A stretch of DNA of 64,000 nucleotides from PALSA-505 sp036496025 (GTDB lineage Bacteria > Actinomycetota > Actinomycetes > Streptosporangiales > Streptosporangiaceae), in assembly GCA_036496025.1 (NCBI GenBank), contig DASXLW010000120.1, forward strand, positions 1 to 64,000, written 5' to 3'. The position numbers and the translations under genes were made by a program. Below are positions 18,177 to 26,447 of the stretch, piece by piece (within the stretch, counting starts at the first letter, position 1; every line of letters starts with the position of its first letter). A model generated the notes under the pieces. The model was given only the letters and a program-made list of their open reading frames with translations. It was not told the origin of the DNA and did no database searches.

Positions 18177-18957
18177 CGAGGCCACCGCGGACAGCGGCGT
18201 CGCCCCGGGCTTCCAGGTTCACCTCGACGTGTTCGAGGGCCCTTTCGACCTGCTGCTCGCCTTGATCTCCAAGCACAAGCTGGACATCACCGAGGTCGCG
18301 CTGTCTCAGGTCACCGACGAGTTCATCGGCTACATCCGGGCCCTGGCCGACGGCTGGGATCTGGACCAGGCGAGCTATTTCCTCGTCGTCGCCGCTACCC
18401 TGCTCGATCTCAAGGCGGCCCGGCTGCTGCCTGCCGGCGAGATCGACGACGAGGAGGACCTGGTCCTGCTCGAGGCCAGGGACCTGCTGTTCGCCCGGCT
18501 GCTCCAGTACCGCGCGTACAAGGAGGTCGCCGCCGTATTCGCGGGCCGGATGGCCTCGGCCGCGCGGCGGTTCCCGCGGCGCGTGCCGGTCGAGCCGCGG
18601 TTCGCGGCGCTGCTGCCCGAGGTGCTGCTCGGCCTCGGCCCGGCCGAGTTCGCCAGGATCGCGGCGGTCACGCTCGCGCCGAAGCCGCCGTCGGTGGTCT
18701 CCACCGAGCATATCCATGCACCCCAGACCACGGTCCGCGAGCAGGCGGCGATAATCAGCGGTAAGCTCCGGCGGCTCGGCCGGGCTACCTTCCGCGGCCT
18801 CACCGCGGACTGCGCGGGGACGTTCGAGGTCGTGGCCAGGTTCCTGGCTCTGCTTGATCTCTACCGCGAGGGCGCGGTGTCCTTCGAGCAGCTGGCCGCG
18901 CTCGGCGAGCTGTACATCACCTGGACCGGGACATCCGCGAAGGAAGGTGAGGAATAG
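18151..18957 (+). CDS. scpA: Segregation and condensation protein ScpA
   Basis: A 268-residue kleisin subunit of the SMC-ScpAB condensin complex. The N-terminal domain FQVHLDVFEGPFDLLLALISKHKLDITEV binds the SMC neck; the C-terminal winged helix (VSFEQLAALGELYITW) binds the SMC head. GTG at 18151 is preferred, with a TTG three bases before as alternative. It overlaps the end of the small RHH gene, and scpB follows after a single intervening stop codon, so translation is coupled. Confidence 0.94.
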   Translation: MTENSASGDEATADSGVAPGFQVHLDVFEGPFDLLLALISKHKLDITEVALSQVTDEFIGYIRALADGWDLDQASYFLVVAATLLDLKAARLLPAGEIDDEEDLVLLEARDLLFARLLQYRAYKEVAAVFAGRMASAARRFPRRVPVEPRFAALLPEVLLGLGPAEFARIAAVTLAPKPPSVVSTEHIHAPQTTVREQAAIISGKLRRLGRATFRGLTADCAGTFEVVARFLALLDLYREGAVSFEQLAALGELYITWTGTSAKEGEE

Positions 18958-19575
18958 GTGATACCGAACGGCTCCGGCCCGGCCGCCCGCGATGAGGACG
19001 ACGCGCCCGGCGGGGCGGGCCAGGAGCTGCCCGGACTGCGCGCCTGCATCGAGGCCGTTCTGCTCGTGGTGGACGAGCCCGTTCCGGATCTGCTGCTGGC
19101 CCAGGTGCTCGAGCGCCCCAGGGACGAGGTGGCGGCCGAACTGCGCACGCTGGCCGGCGCCTACACCGCCGAAGGCCGCGGCTTCGACCTGCGCGAGGTG
19201 GCCGGGGGGTGGCGCCTGTACACCCGTGAGGAGTGCGCCCCGGTGGTCGAGCGGTTCTTCACCGACGGCCAGGAGGTCCGGCTGACCCAGGCCGCGCTCG
19301 AAGCGCTGGCCGTGGTGGCCTATCGGCAGCCGGTGAGCCGGGGCCGGGTGTCGGCCGTGCGCGGGGTCAACTGCGACGCCGTGATGCGCACGCTCACGCT
19401 GCGCGGGCTGGTCGAAGAGCAGTCCACCGACCCGGAGACCGGTGCGATCCTGTACCGGACCACCGACTACTTCCTCGAGCGTCTCGGCCTGGCCAGCCTG
19501 TCCGACCTGCCCGAGCTGGCACCGTTCCTGCCCGACGACGTCGAAGACGAGCAGGATGCCGATGACGGGCCCTGA
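18958..19575 (+). CDS. scpB: Segregation and condensation protein ScpB
   Basis: A 205-residue partner of ScpA in the SMC complex, with two winged-helix domains. The motif LTQAALEALAVVAYRQPVSR followed by GVNCDAVMRTLTLRGLV is the family hallmark, and YRTTDYFLERLGL marks the end of the second domain. The GTG start directly follows the scpA TAG. The acidic C terminus overlaps the rluB start. Confidence 0.95.
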   Translation: MIPNGSGPAARDEDDAPGGAGQELPGLRACIEAVLLVVDEPVPDLLLAQVLERPRDEVAAELRTLAGAYTAEGRGFDLREVAGGWRLYTREECAPVVERFFTDGQEVRLTQAALEALAVVAYRQPVSRGRVSAVRGVNCDAVMRTLTLRGLVEEQSTDPETGAILYRTTDYFLERLGLASLSDLPELAPFLPDDVEDEQDADDGP

Positions 19576-20374
19576 CCTCCCCCCGGACCCGGGGGAACCG
19601 GAGCGGGATACGCTGCTTGACGCCGATGGCCCCGAGGGCGTGCGGCTGCAGAAGGTCCTCGCGGCCGCGGGCGTGGGCAGCCGGCGGCACTGCGAGGAGC
19701 TGATCGGCGAGGGCCGGGTCGAAGTGGACGGGCAGGTGGTGCGCAGGTTCGGGGCCCGGGTCGATCCCGACCGCCAGGTCATCCGGGTGGACGGCCGCCG
19801 CATCCCGACCCGGCCCGGGCTGGTCTACCTGGCGCTGAACAAGCCGCCCGGGGTGCTCAGCGCGATGTCGGATGACCGCGGCCGCCCCACCATCGCCGAC
19901 CTGCTGCCCAGCGCGAACCGTGGCCCGGGTGCCGCGGAGCGGCTGTTTCACGTGGGCAGGCTGGACTTCGACACGGAAGGGCTCATCCTGCTCACCAACG
20001 ACGGTGAGCTCGCGCACCGGCTCGCCCATCCCCGGTACGGCGTGCTCAAGACCTACCTGGCCGACGTGGCAGGCCCGGTGCCGCCCGGGCTCGGCAGGCG
20101 GCTGGCCACCGGAATCCAGCTCGAGGACGGCGTCGCCTCCGCGGACCGGTTCCGGGTCGTGGACCGGGCGGGCTCGCGAGCCCTGGTGGAGATCACTCTG
20201 CACGAGGGGCGCAAGCACATCGTGCGGCGGATGCTGGCCGAGGCGGGACACCCGGTCAGCCGCCTGGTGCGCACCCAGCTCGGCCCGATCAGGCTGGGCT
20301 CGCTCGCGCCCGGGACGACCCGCGAGCTGACCGCGGCCGAGATCGGCGAGCTGTACTCGGCCGTGGGCATGTAG
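19562..20374 (+). CDS. rluB: 23S rRNA pseudouridine synthase (RsuA/RluB family)
   Basis: A 270-residue enzyme. An S4 RNA-binding domain (VRLQKVLAAAGVGSRRHCEE, residues about 22-80) precedes the synthase domain; the catalytic Asp is in GRLDFDTEGLILLTNDGEL and the family motif GRKHIVRRMLAEAGHPV lies near residue 220. It modifies a uridine of rRNA, most likely in helix 89 of 23S rRNA by analogy with RluB. ATG at 19562 is used; another ATG sits two codons upstream. The start overlaps scpB. Confidence 0.92.
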   Translation: MTGPDLPPDPGEPERDTLLDADGPEGVRLQKVLAAAGVGSRRHCEELIGEGRVEVDGQVVRRFGARVDPDRQVIRVDGRRIPTRPGLVYLALNKPPGVLSAMSDDRGRPTIADLLPSANRGPGAAERLFHVGRLDFDTEGLILLTNDGELAHRLAHPRYGVLKTYLADVAGPVPPGLGRRLATGIQLEDGVASADRFRVVDRAGSRALVEITLHEGRKHIVRRMLAEAGHPVSRLVRTQLGPIRLGSLAPGTTRELTAAEIGELYSAVGM

Positions 20375-20451
20375 GCCGGGTCGGTAGCCTGAGAGGTCAC
20401 GATCCCATCGGCTGCGGCGGGCAGCCTGCAACGGGGCGAAGGAGACAATCC

Positions 20452-20814
20452 GTGCCGGTCAGGGCGATCCGGGGTGCCGTCCAGGTGGACACGAACGAGC
20501 GCGAGCCCATCATCGAGGCCACCGCGGAACTGGTGGCCGAGGCGATGGCGCGTAACGATCTGGTCACCGACGACGTGATCAGCGTCATCTTCACCGCCAC
20601 CCCCGACCTGACCGCCGAGTTTCCCGCGCTGGCCGCGCGCAAGACCGGATTCCATGACGTCCCGCTGCTGTGCGCGACCGAGATCGACGTGCCGACGGCC
20701 ATGCCGCGGGTGGTCCGGCTGCTCATGCACGTCGAGACCGAGCGGCCGCGTTCCGCGCTGCGGCACGTGTACCTGCGCGGGGCTGCTGCCCTCCGGCTGG
20801 ACATCGCCCAGTGA
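20452..20814 (+). CDS. aroH: Chorismate mutase, AroH class
   Basis: A 120-residue monofunctional chorismate mutase making prephenate, of the trimeric alpha/beta-barrel AroH type. MPVRAIRGAVQVDTNEREPI contains the active-site Arg and the Glu/Asp positions; LLCATEIDVPTAMPRVVRLL and HVYLRGAAALR match the substrate pocket. GTG at 20452 follows GAAGGAGA. Its stop overlaps the tyrA start as GTGA, so the two steps to tyrosine are translationally coupled. Confidence 0.94.
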   Translation: MPVRAIRGAVQVDTNEREPIIEATAELVAEAMARNDLVTDDVISVIFTATPDLTAEFPALAARKTGFHDVPLLCATEIDVPTAMPRVVRLLMHVETERPRSALRHVYLRGAAALRLDIAQ

Positions 20815-22199
20815 CCATTCACCCGGGCGCGTCCGCCGGCTCGGGCACGCTCTTGCCCGCGGGGGTGGTGATCATCGGCACCGGCCTGATCGGGACCTCG
20901 GTCGGGCTGGCCCTGCGCGAGCGCGGCGTTCGCGTCTGGCTGGCCGACGGCGACCCCCGCGCGGCCGGCCTGGCGGCCAGCCTGGGCGCCGGGGACCTGC
21001 TCCCCGCCGCCCCCCCGGCCGCCGCGCCGGGTTCGGCTGGCGTCCTGGACCCTGCGCCCGGCTCGGCTGGCGTCCCGGACCCTGCCCCTCGTTCGGGTGA
21101 CGTTCCGGGCTCCGCGCCGGTCGCCTCCGGGGTCTCAGCCGCTGCGCCGGGCTCGGCTGGCGTCCCGGCCTTCGCTCCGCCGCCGGGGGGCCCCGCCGAC
21201 CTCGCCGTGCTCGCCGTCCCGCCGGATGCGGTCGCCCCGGTGCTCGCCACGGCGCAGGCCGCCGGGCTGGCCGCCTGCTACACCGACGTGGCCAGCGTGA
21301 AGGCCGGCCCGCTCGCCGCGGCCCGGGCCCTGGGCTGTGACCTGGCCCGGTACGTCCCGGGGCACCCGCTGGCCGGCCGGGAGCGCAGCGGGCCGGCGGC
21401 CGCCCGCGCCGATCTGTTCCACGGCCGCCCGTGGGCGCTCTGTCCGGCCGCAGAGACCACCCCGCGCGCGGTCGCGTGCGTGACTTCCCTGGTCACCGCC
21501 TGCGGGGCCGAGCCGGTCACGGCGGCGGCCGACGAGCATGATCGCTGGGTGGCGCTGGTCTCGCACGCGCCGCACGTGGTCGCCTCGGCGATGGCGGCCC
21601 GGCTGGCCAGCGCCCCCGACGGCGCGCTGGCCCTGGCCGGCCAGGGCCTGCGGGACGTGACCAGGATCGCGGCCGGCGACACCGCCCTGTGGACCCAGAT
21701 CCTGCTGGCCAACGCGGCCGGGGTGAGCGAGGTGCTCGCGCTCGTCGCGGACGACCTGCGCCAGGCCTCCGCGGCCCTGGCCGACGCCGAAGCGGCCGCG
21801 GGAGACCCCGCCGCGCCAGGCTCGGCACCGCCGGCCGGCGGGGCGGAGCCCGGCCAGCCCGGCCGCGCCGACGAGAAGGCCGGCCCGCGGCTGGCCGCAC
21901 TGCTCGACGCCGGCGGGGCGGGGGTGGCGCGGATCCCGGGCAAGCACGCCGGCCCGGCCACCCGCTACGCGATCGTCCAGGTCGTCATCCCGGACCAGCC
22001 GGGCGAGCTGGCCCGGCTCTTCCAAGCGGCAGGTGAGGCCGGCGTCAACATCGAGGACTTCGGCATCGAGCACTCGCCCGGCCTGCCCTCCGGCGTGGCC
22101 GAGCTGGCGGTCAGCCCGTCCGCCGCCGCCCCCCTCGCCGCCGCCCTGTCCGCGCGCGGCTGGCCCGCCTACGCCGCGCCCCCGCCCAGCGGGCCATGA
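20811..22199 (+). CDS. tyrA: Prephenate dehydrogenase with ACT domain and repeat insertion
   Basis: A 462-residue NAD-dependent enzyme converting prephenate to 4-hydroxyphenylpyruvate. The Rossmann loop VVIIGTGLIGTSVGLAL is at residues 20-35; the substrate loop VPGHPLAGRERSG and the His of LVSHAPHVVAS are intact. The C terminus is an ACT domain (VVIPDQPGELARLF), expected to sense tyrosine. Residues about 72-121 are five 10-residue units of the type APGSAGVPDP inserted between Rossmann strands, encoded by an exact 30-bp period. A second Ala/Pro/Gly-rich linker precedes the ACT domain. The insertion probably loops out without harming the fold. Confidence 0.93.
   Translation: MTIHPGASAGSGTLLPAGVVIIGTGLIGTSVGLALRERGVRVWLADGDPRAAGLAASLGAGDLLPAAPPAAAPGSAGVLDPAPGSAGVPDPAPRSGDVPGSAPVASGVSAAAPGSAGVPAFAPPPGGPADLAVLAVPPDAVAPVLATAQAAGLAACYTDVASVKAGPLAAARALGCDLARYVPGHPLAGRERSGPAAARADLFHGRPWALCPAAETTPRAVACVTSLVTACGAEPVTAAADEHDRWVALVSHAPHVVASAMAARLASAPDGALALAGQGLRDVTRIAAGDTALWTQILLANAAGVSEVLALVADDLRQASAALADAEAAAGDPAAPGSAPPAGGAEPGQPGRADEKAGPRLAALLDAGGAGVARIPGKHAGPATRYAIVQVVIPDQPGELARLFQAAGEAGVNIEDFGIEHSPGLPSGVAELAVSPSAAAPLAAALSARGWPAYAAPPPSGP
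21024..21173 (+). repeat. Five 30-bp tandem units inside tyrA
   Basis: Units start at 21024, 21054, 21084, 21114 and 21144 with no insertion or deletion. Units 1, 2 and 5 are nearly identical over the GCTCGGCTGGCGTCC core; units 3 and 4 have diverged. The frame is kept, giving 10-residue repeats. Confidence 0.85.
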
Positions 22200-22268
22200 C
22201 TTTGCACACGTTCTGACCACGAGAACCGCCACAAACCGGACAGATCCTGGTCAGAACGCGTGCAAAGT
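22199..22268. repeat. Long inverted repeat after tyrA (21-bp arms)
   Basis: The left arm 22199-22219 (starting at the last base of the tyrA stop codon) and the right arm 22248-22268 are reverse complements at 20 of 21 positions, with 28 nt between them. The core of the arm is TTCTGACCA/TGGTCAGAA with TTTGCAC/GTGCAAA at the outer end. No T-run follows on either strand. It may be a terminator for the tyrA transcript, or a dispersed palindromic element. Confidence 0.7.
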
Positions 22269-22321
22269 GAAGATGATCATGAATCGCCGCGGTTCCGGCG
22301 GGCTGGCCGGCGGTGGGCCGG

Positions 22322-22327
22322 TAGCAT
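22322..22327 (+). promoter_or_regulatory. Possible -10 of a leaderless cmk promoter
   Basis: TAGCAT ends six bases before the cmk GTG, so RNA would start at or next to the start codon. The -35 region is not convincing (CGGGCT at 17 bp spacing). Confidence 0.3.
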
Positions 22328-22333
22328 CACTGC

Positions 22334-23047
22334 GTGGCTGAATGCCTTGTCGTCGCGGTCGACGGGCCGTCCGGGTCGGGCAAATCGAGCGCCGCGCGCC
22401 GGACGGCCCAGGCGCTCGGGCTGCGCTATCTGGATACCGGCGCCATGTACCGGGCGCTGACCTGGTGGCTGCTGGCCGGGCACATCGACATCGACGACCC
22501 CGCGGCGGTGGCGGCCCGCGCGGCGGGCCCGGTGATCGAGGTGAGCACCGACCCGGACGCGCCCTCGGTGGCGGTGGACGGCGCGGACGTGACCGGCCCG
22601 ATCCGCGGCCGGCCGGTGTCCAACGCGGTGAGCGCGGTGGCCTCGGTCCCCGAGGTACGCAGGCACCTGATCGCCCGGCAGCGGGAGATCATCGCCAGAG
22701 CCTGCGCGGAGGCCGGCGGCATCGTGGCCGAGGGACGCGACATCGGCACGGTCGTGGCCCCGGACGCGGCGGTCAAGGTGTTCCTCACCGCGTCCGAGAC
22801 AGCCCGCGCTCGCCGCCGCGCCGCCGACCTGGCCGCTGATCCCGCGGTGACGGTGGAGCTGACCCGGGCCGAGCAGGCCCGCCGGGACCGGCTGGACGCG
22901 CCGCAGAGCGAGCGGGCCGCCGACGCCGTGCCCATCGACTCCACCGTGCTCGACGTCGCCAGCGTGGTGGCCACGATCGTCGGTCTGGCGCAGGCCAGGC
23001 AGGCCGCCGACGGCAGCCGCGGTGCGCGCCCGGCCCGGAGGACCTGA
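22334..23047 (+). CDS. cmk: Cytidylate kinase
   Basis: A 237-residue kinase that phosphorylates CMP and dCMP. The P-loop is VVAVDGPSGSGKSSAARRTA, then YLDTGAMYRALT for nucleotide binding, and IVAEGRDIGTVVAPDAAVKVFLTAS, which is characteristic of Cmk. GTG at 22334 has no clear ribosome site, consistent with a leaderless transcript. der begins two bases after the stop. Confidence 0.95.
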   Translation: MAECLVVAVDGPSGSGKSSAARRTAQALGLRYLDTGAMYRALTWWLLAGHIDIDDPAAVAARAAGPVIEVSTDPDAPSVAVDGADVTGPIRGRPVSNAVSAVASVPEVRRHLIARQREIIARACAEAGGIVAEGRDIGTVVAPDAAVKVFLTASETARARRRAADLAADPAVTVELTRAEQARRDRLDAPQSERAADAVPIDSTVLDVASVVATIVGLAQARQAADGSRGARPARRT

Positions 23048-23049
23048 TC

Positions 23050-24480
23050 ATGCGGGACGCTCGCGGTGTGCCCTCGGCGCAGGCGCCGGACCAGGGGCCG
23101 GACCAGGGGCCGGACCAGGCGCCAGACCTGGCCGAGTCCGGCCCGGTTCCCGTCGTGGCCGTGGTGGGCAGGCCGAACGTGGGCAAGTCCACGCTGGTCA
23201 ACCGGATCCTCGGCCGCCGCCAGGCTGTCGTCGAGGACACCCCGGGAGTCACCCGCGACCGGGTCGCTTACGACGCCATCTGGTCCGGGCGCGCGTTCAC
23301 CCTGGTGGACACCGGCGGCTGGGATCCCGCGGTAAAGGGCACCCAGGCCCTGGCGGCCCGGGTCGCCGCGCAGGCCCGGCTGGCGGTGGAGGCGGCCGAC
23401 GCGGTGCTGTTCGTGGTGGACGCCGTGGTCGGGGCGACGGACGCCGACGAGGCGGTCGCCGCCGTGCTGCGGCGCAGCGGCAAGCCGGTGGTGCTGGCGG
23501 CCAACAAGGTGGACGACGCGCCCGGCGAGCCCGCCGCGGCCTCGCTGTGGTCGCTGGGCCTGGGCGAGCCGTACCCGGTGAGCGCGCTGCACGGCCGGGG
23601 CAGCGGGGATCTGCTGGACGCGGTCCTCGGCGCGCTGCCGCAGGGCCCGCCGGAGACGTTCGGCCTGACCGGAGGACCCCGGCGGGTCGCCTTGCTCGGC
23701 CGTCCCAACGTGGGCAAGTCGAGCCTGCTCAACAAGCTGGCCGGCCAGCCGCGGGCGCTGGTCGACGACGTGCCCGGCACCACCCGTGACCCGGTGGACG
23801 AGCTGATCGAGCTGGGCGGGAAGACGTGGCGGTTCGTGGACACGGCCGGCATCAGGCGGCGGTTCCGGGAGAGCCAGGGCGCCGACTACTACGCGGCACT
23901 GCGTACCGCGGGCGCGCTGGACCGGGCCGAGGTCGCGGTGGTCCTGATCGACGCCAGCCAGCCGCTCACCGAGCAGGACCTGCGGATCGTCAGCATGGTG
24001 ATCGAGGCCGGCCGTGGGCTGGTGCTGGCCTGCAACAAGTGGGATCTGGTGGACGAGGACCGGCGCCGGCTCCTGGACCGCGAACTCGACCGGCAGCTGC
24101 ACACCGCGCGCTGGGCACCGCGGGTGAACCTGTCCGCCGCGACCGGGCGGCACCTGGACCGGCTCGTCCCCGCCATCGAGCTGGCGCTGGCCGGCTGGGA
24201 AACCCGGGTGCCGACCGGCAGGCTGAACGCCTGGCTGAGCGGGCTGGTGGCGGCCACACCGCCGCCGGTGCGCGGCGGGAAGCAGCCGAAGATCATGTTT
24301 GCCACCCAGGCGGGCGCGGCGCCGCCGCACTTCGTGCTGTTCACCACCGGGTTCCTGGAGGCGTCCTACCGCCGGTTCGTCGAGCGGCGGCTGCGGGAGG
24401 AGTTCGGCTTCGAGGGCAGTCCGGTCCGGGTCTCGGTCCGGATGCGAGACCGCCGCGGCGGCCGCGCCCGCAGTCAGTAA
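23050..24480 (+). CDS. der: Ribosome biogenesis GTPase Der (EngA)
   Basis: A 476-residue protein with two tandem GTPase domains and a KH-like C-terminal domain, needed for 50S assembly. G1 motifs are VVGRPNVGKSTLVN and LLGRPNVGKSSLLN; G3 motifs are DTGGW and DTAGI; G4 motifs are NKVD and NKWD. The C terminus has the FATQAGAAPPHFVLFTTG segment typical of the KH-like domain. The N terminus carries a short repeat region (QGPDQGPDQAPD) encoded by four 12-bp units at 23083-23130. Confidence 0.96.
   Translation: MRDARGVPSAQAPDQGPDQGPDQAPDLAESGPVPVVAVVGRPNVGKSTLVNRILGRRQAVVEDTPGVTRDRVAYDAIWSGRAFTLVDTGGWDPAVKGTQALAARVAAQARLAVEAADAVLFVVDAVVGATDADEAVAAVLRRSGKPVVLAANKVDDAPGEPAAASLWSLGLGEPYPVSALHGRGSGDLLDAVLGALPQGPPETFGLTGGPRRVALLGRPNVGKSSLLNKLAGQPRALVDDVPGTTRDPVDELIELGGKTWRFVDTAGIRRRFRESQGADYYAALRTAGALDRAEVAVVLIDASQPLTEQDLRIVSMVIEAGRGLVLACNKWDLVDEDRRRLLDRELDRQLHTARWAPRVNLSAATGRHLDRLVPAIELALAGWETRVPTGRLNAWLSGLVAATPPPVRGGKQPKIMFATQAGAAPPHFVLFTTGFLEASYRRFVERRLREEFGFEGSPVRVSVRMRDRRGGRARSQ
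23083..23130 (+). repeat. Four 12-bp tandem units at the 5' end of der
   Basis: Units GSGCCGGACCAG begin at 23083, 23095, 23107 and 23119; the middle two are identical. They encode the tetrapeptide-like series APDQ-GPDQ-GPDQ-APDL before the first GTPase domain. Confidence 0.8.
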
Positions 24481-24492
24481 GGGGTCTTCGGA

Positions 24493-25626
24493 TCACTGAC
24501 CACGGGGGCGGGTGACCCGGCCGAGGAATAGCAGCAGGCCCGTCGATGTGTCGGTGATCGCGAATAGGAACGGGTGATCCACGGTCATCGTGACCGGCAG
24601 CGCGTCCGAGCGGACGGCTGCCACAGTCCGGATCACCGCCGCGGTCGCGGCGGCCGCTTCGGTGCCGTGCTCGTCCACGTCGATGTACGCCTTGTGTACC
24701 ACCGCGCCGATGAAGAGCGGCTCGGCCGCGGTGATGCCGGTGAAGTCCGCCCCGCCGGGCTGGAAAGCCCGCCTGATGCCCAGTTCCTGTAGCGCGGGGA
24801 TCAGGCCGAATTCCCTCTCCTGCCGGAACCTGGGCAGCGCGAGCGTCACCCGGCGGCTCGTGCCCCGCCGGGTCACGGCGCCGAGCCGGGCGGCGAGGTC
24901 GGCCGGCGGCGGGTCCGGCGGCCCGTCCGGCAGCAGGATCGTCATGGCCAGCTCGCCGCCGCGGTAGGGCAGCAGCACCGACTGATACCCCTCCTCGCGC
25001 AGGTACCGGAGATTCTCGGTCAGCCGCATCATGCGCGCGGTCACCGGGCTGCCGGTGTCCGGGCCTTCCGGGTAGAACGGCGCGTCGGCGGTGGCGGGCT
25101 CCGGGAACGGGTGCGCCCAGGCTGCCTTCAGGTAGATCGCGTTCGCCAGCACCAGACGGGTCAGCGCGTCGATCGTGCCGGGCGGGAGCAGGTCGGTGAT
25201 CTTGCCCTCGGTCTGCTTGCCGATCAGGTCATTGATCTCCCGCCGGACCGCGTCGGCGGCGCGAGTGAAGTCGGCGTCGCGGATGCTGACCGCGGCGGCC
25301 TCGCGCAGCGCCGCGGTGAACGTCGGCTGCACCGGCAGGCCCGACTGCAGCCACATCGTGTTCGGCGCGCGGAGGATGACACCATCGCCGGGCAGGCCGG
25401 CGAGCCCGCGCGACAGCAGCCGCAGCCCGTCGGCAGCCGCCTGCGGCCCGGGCAGGCCCATCGCGGCCGCGATCTCGGCCGCCGTCTGGCCACGCGCGCC
25501 GCACAGCGCCATGCGCAGCGCGGCGCCGATGCTGGCGGGCGAGTACACCAGGTTGCCGTCCTCGGCGGCGAGCAGCCGGTACAGGGCCGCACCGAAGGCA
25601 TCGCCCGGCTCGGGCACGTCCGACAT
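24493..25626 (-). CDS. Serpin-family protease inhibitor
   Basis: A 377-residue serpin without a signal peptide. Diagnostic segments include NLVYSPASIGAALRMALCGARG near the start, LVLANAIYLKAAWAHPF, and the C-terminal DHPFLFAITDTSTGLLLFLGRV. The reactive loop hinge is DEHGTEAAAATA, which follows the small-residue rule of inhibitory serpins. Aligning the hinge with antitrypsin (Glu as P17) places P1-P1' at Val-Ala (IRTV|AAVR), suggesting an elastase-like target; this register is an inference. It converges with der (12-bp gap). Confidence 0.9.
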   Translation of the reverse strand: MSDVPEPGDAFGAALYRLLAAEDGNLVYSPASIGAALRMALCGARGQTAAEIAAAMGLPGPQAAADGLRLLSRGLAGLPGDGVILRAPNTMWLQSGLPVQPTFTAALREAAAVSIRDADFTRAADAVRREINDLIGKQTEGKITDLLPPGTIDALTRLVLANAIYLKAAWAHPFPEPATADAPFYPEGPDTGSPVTARMMRLTENLRYLREEGYQSVLLPYRGGELAMTILLPDGPPDPPPADLAARLGAVTRRGTSRRVTLALPRFRQEREFGLIPALQELGIRRAFQPGGADFTGITAAEPLFIGAVVHKAYIDVDEHGTEAAAATAAVIRTVAAVRSDALPVTMTVDHPFLFAITDTSTGLLLFLGRVTRPRGQ

Positions 25627-25657
25627 GAAGCCTCCAGGATGGAAGGGGCCGGGGCGA

Positions 25658-26023
25658 TCAGGAGGGGATCCGGCGGCGGCCGGCGAAACCGTGGTCGGCC
25701 TTGTGGTACCAGCCGAGCTGTGCTTCCCCCTCCAGCCAGCACAGCAGCACCGGCTCGCCGTCGAGCACCGCGGGGAAGTCGATGAGCAGCGGGGCCAGGC
25801 CCTTGAGCTCGATTCCGCTGGCGGGGAACCAGCCGAGCAGCTCGCTCATCCGGGCCTCGAGCGCCTTCGCCTCGGCCAGCCCGCCCAGCGGAGAGGGCGA
25901 GCCGTCGCTCAGCGCCTGCCTGATCTCGACCAGATCCGCGCGGACCCCTATGAGACCTTCGGCGCGCGACCGCACCTCGGACAGAAGCTGGCGAGCCTCA
26001 TCGATCGTGAAAATGTGGTCCAC
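25658..26023 (-). CDS. DUF2203 family protein
   Basis: A 121-residue protein beginning VDHIFTIDEARQLLSEVRSR and containing LEARMSELLGWFPASGIELKG and LLCWLEGEAQLGWYHKADHGFAGRR, the pattern of DUF2203. Function is unknown. GTG at 26023 gives the family's usual length; a GTG at 26206 in the same frame would add 61 residues of Pro/Ala/Arg-rich sequence that looks non-coding. It lies upstream of the serpin on the same strand (31-bp gap), perhaps co-transcribed. Confidence 0.78.
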   Translation of the reverse strand: MDHIFTIDEARQLLSEVRSRAEGLIGVRADLVEIRQALSDGSPSPLGGLAEAKALEARMSELLGWFPASGIELKGLAPLLIDFPAVLDGEPVLLCWLEGEAQLGWYHKADHGFAGRRRIPS

Positions 26024-26447
26024 CCCCGACAGCCTGCCCCACGCACGCGCTTCCCACCAGTTCAGGCACCCCCGGCCGCGGATCCGGCCGTCATAGAGTT
26101 CCTGGACGGCCGCGGGCACCGGATCGGCCAGCGGCGGCGACCGGGCCGCGGCGGCGTTCTGCCGGGCCCGCTCCGGGTGGCGGGCACCCGGGGGCGCCGT
26201 CGTCACGCCGCGCCGGCGAGGGCCGCGTTTCCGCGGAAACGTGCCCGCGGGTCAGCGCGAAGCATTAGGGCTGCCAGGGCAATCCAGATGTTCCGACCTA
26301 CCGGGATGCATTACTCGAAAGCTGGGCCGGCTTCTGCGGCCCCGCCGCCGGGCACCATCGGCGCGGGCCCGGGGGCGGCGGCAGCGCCGGCCGGGCGAGT
26401 GAGAGGATCGCGTAGCGGGCAGCCGAACGAGCGCGAGGAGTCCAGGC
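26024..26447. other. Intergenic stretch between DUF2203 and oxidoreductase genes
   Basis: If the short start of the DUF2203 gene is right, 424 bp are without a gene. The only notable element is the perfect palindrome at 26226-26241. No promoter of good quality was found; the GCGAGGAG before 26448 is the ribosome site of the next gene. Confidence 0.5.
26226..26241. repeat. 16-bp perfect palindrome, copy 1
   Basis: CGTTTCCGCGGAAACG, flanked on the right by TGCCCGC. The same palindrome with the same flanks occurs at 58742-58757. It could be a regulator-binding site or a dispersed palindromic repeat. Confidence 0.7.

Noticed and set aside
26024..26206. 61-residue N-terminal extension of the DUF2203 protein
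   Set aside because: Composition is Pro/Ala/Arg-rich and the family normally starts at the segment beginning at 26023.
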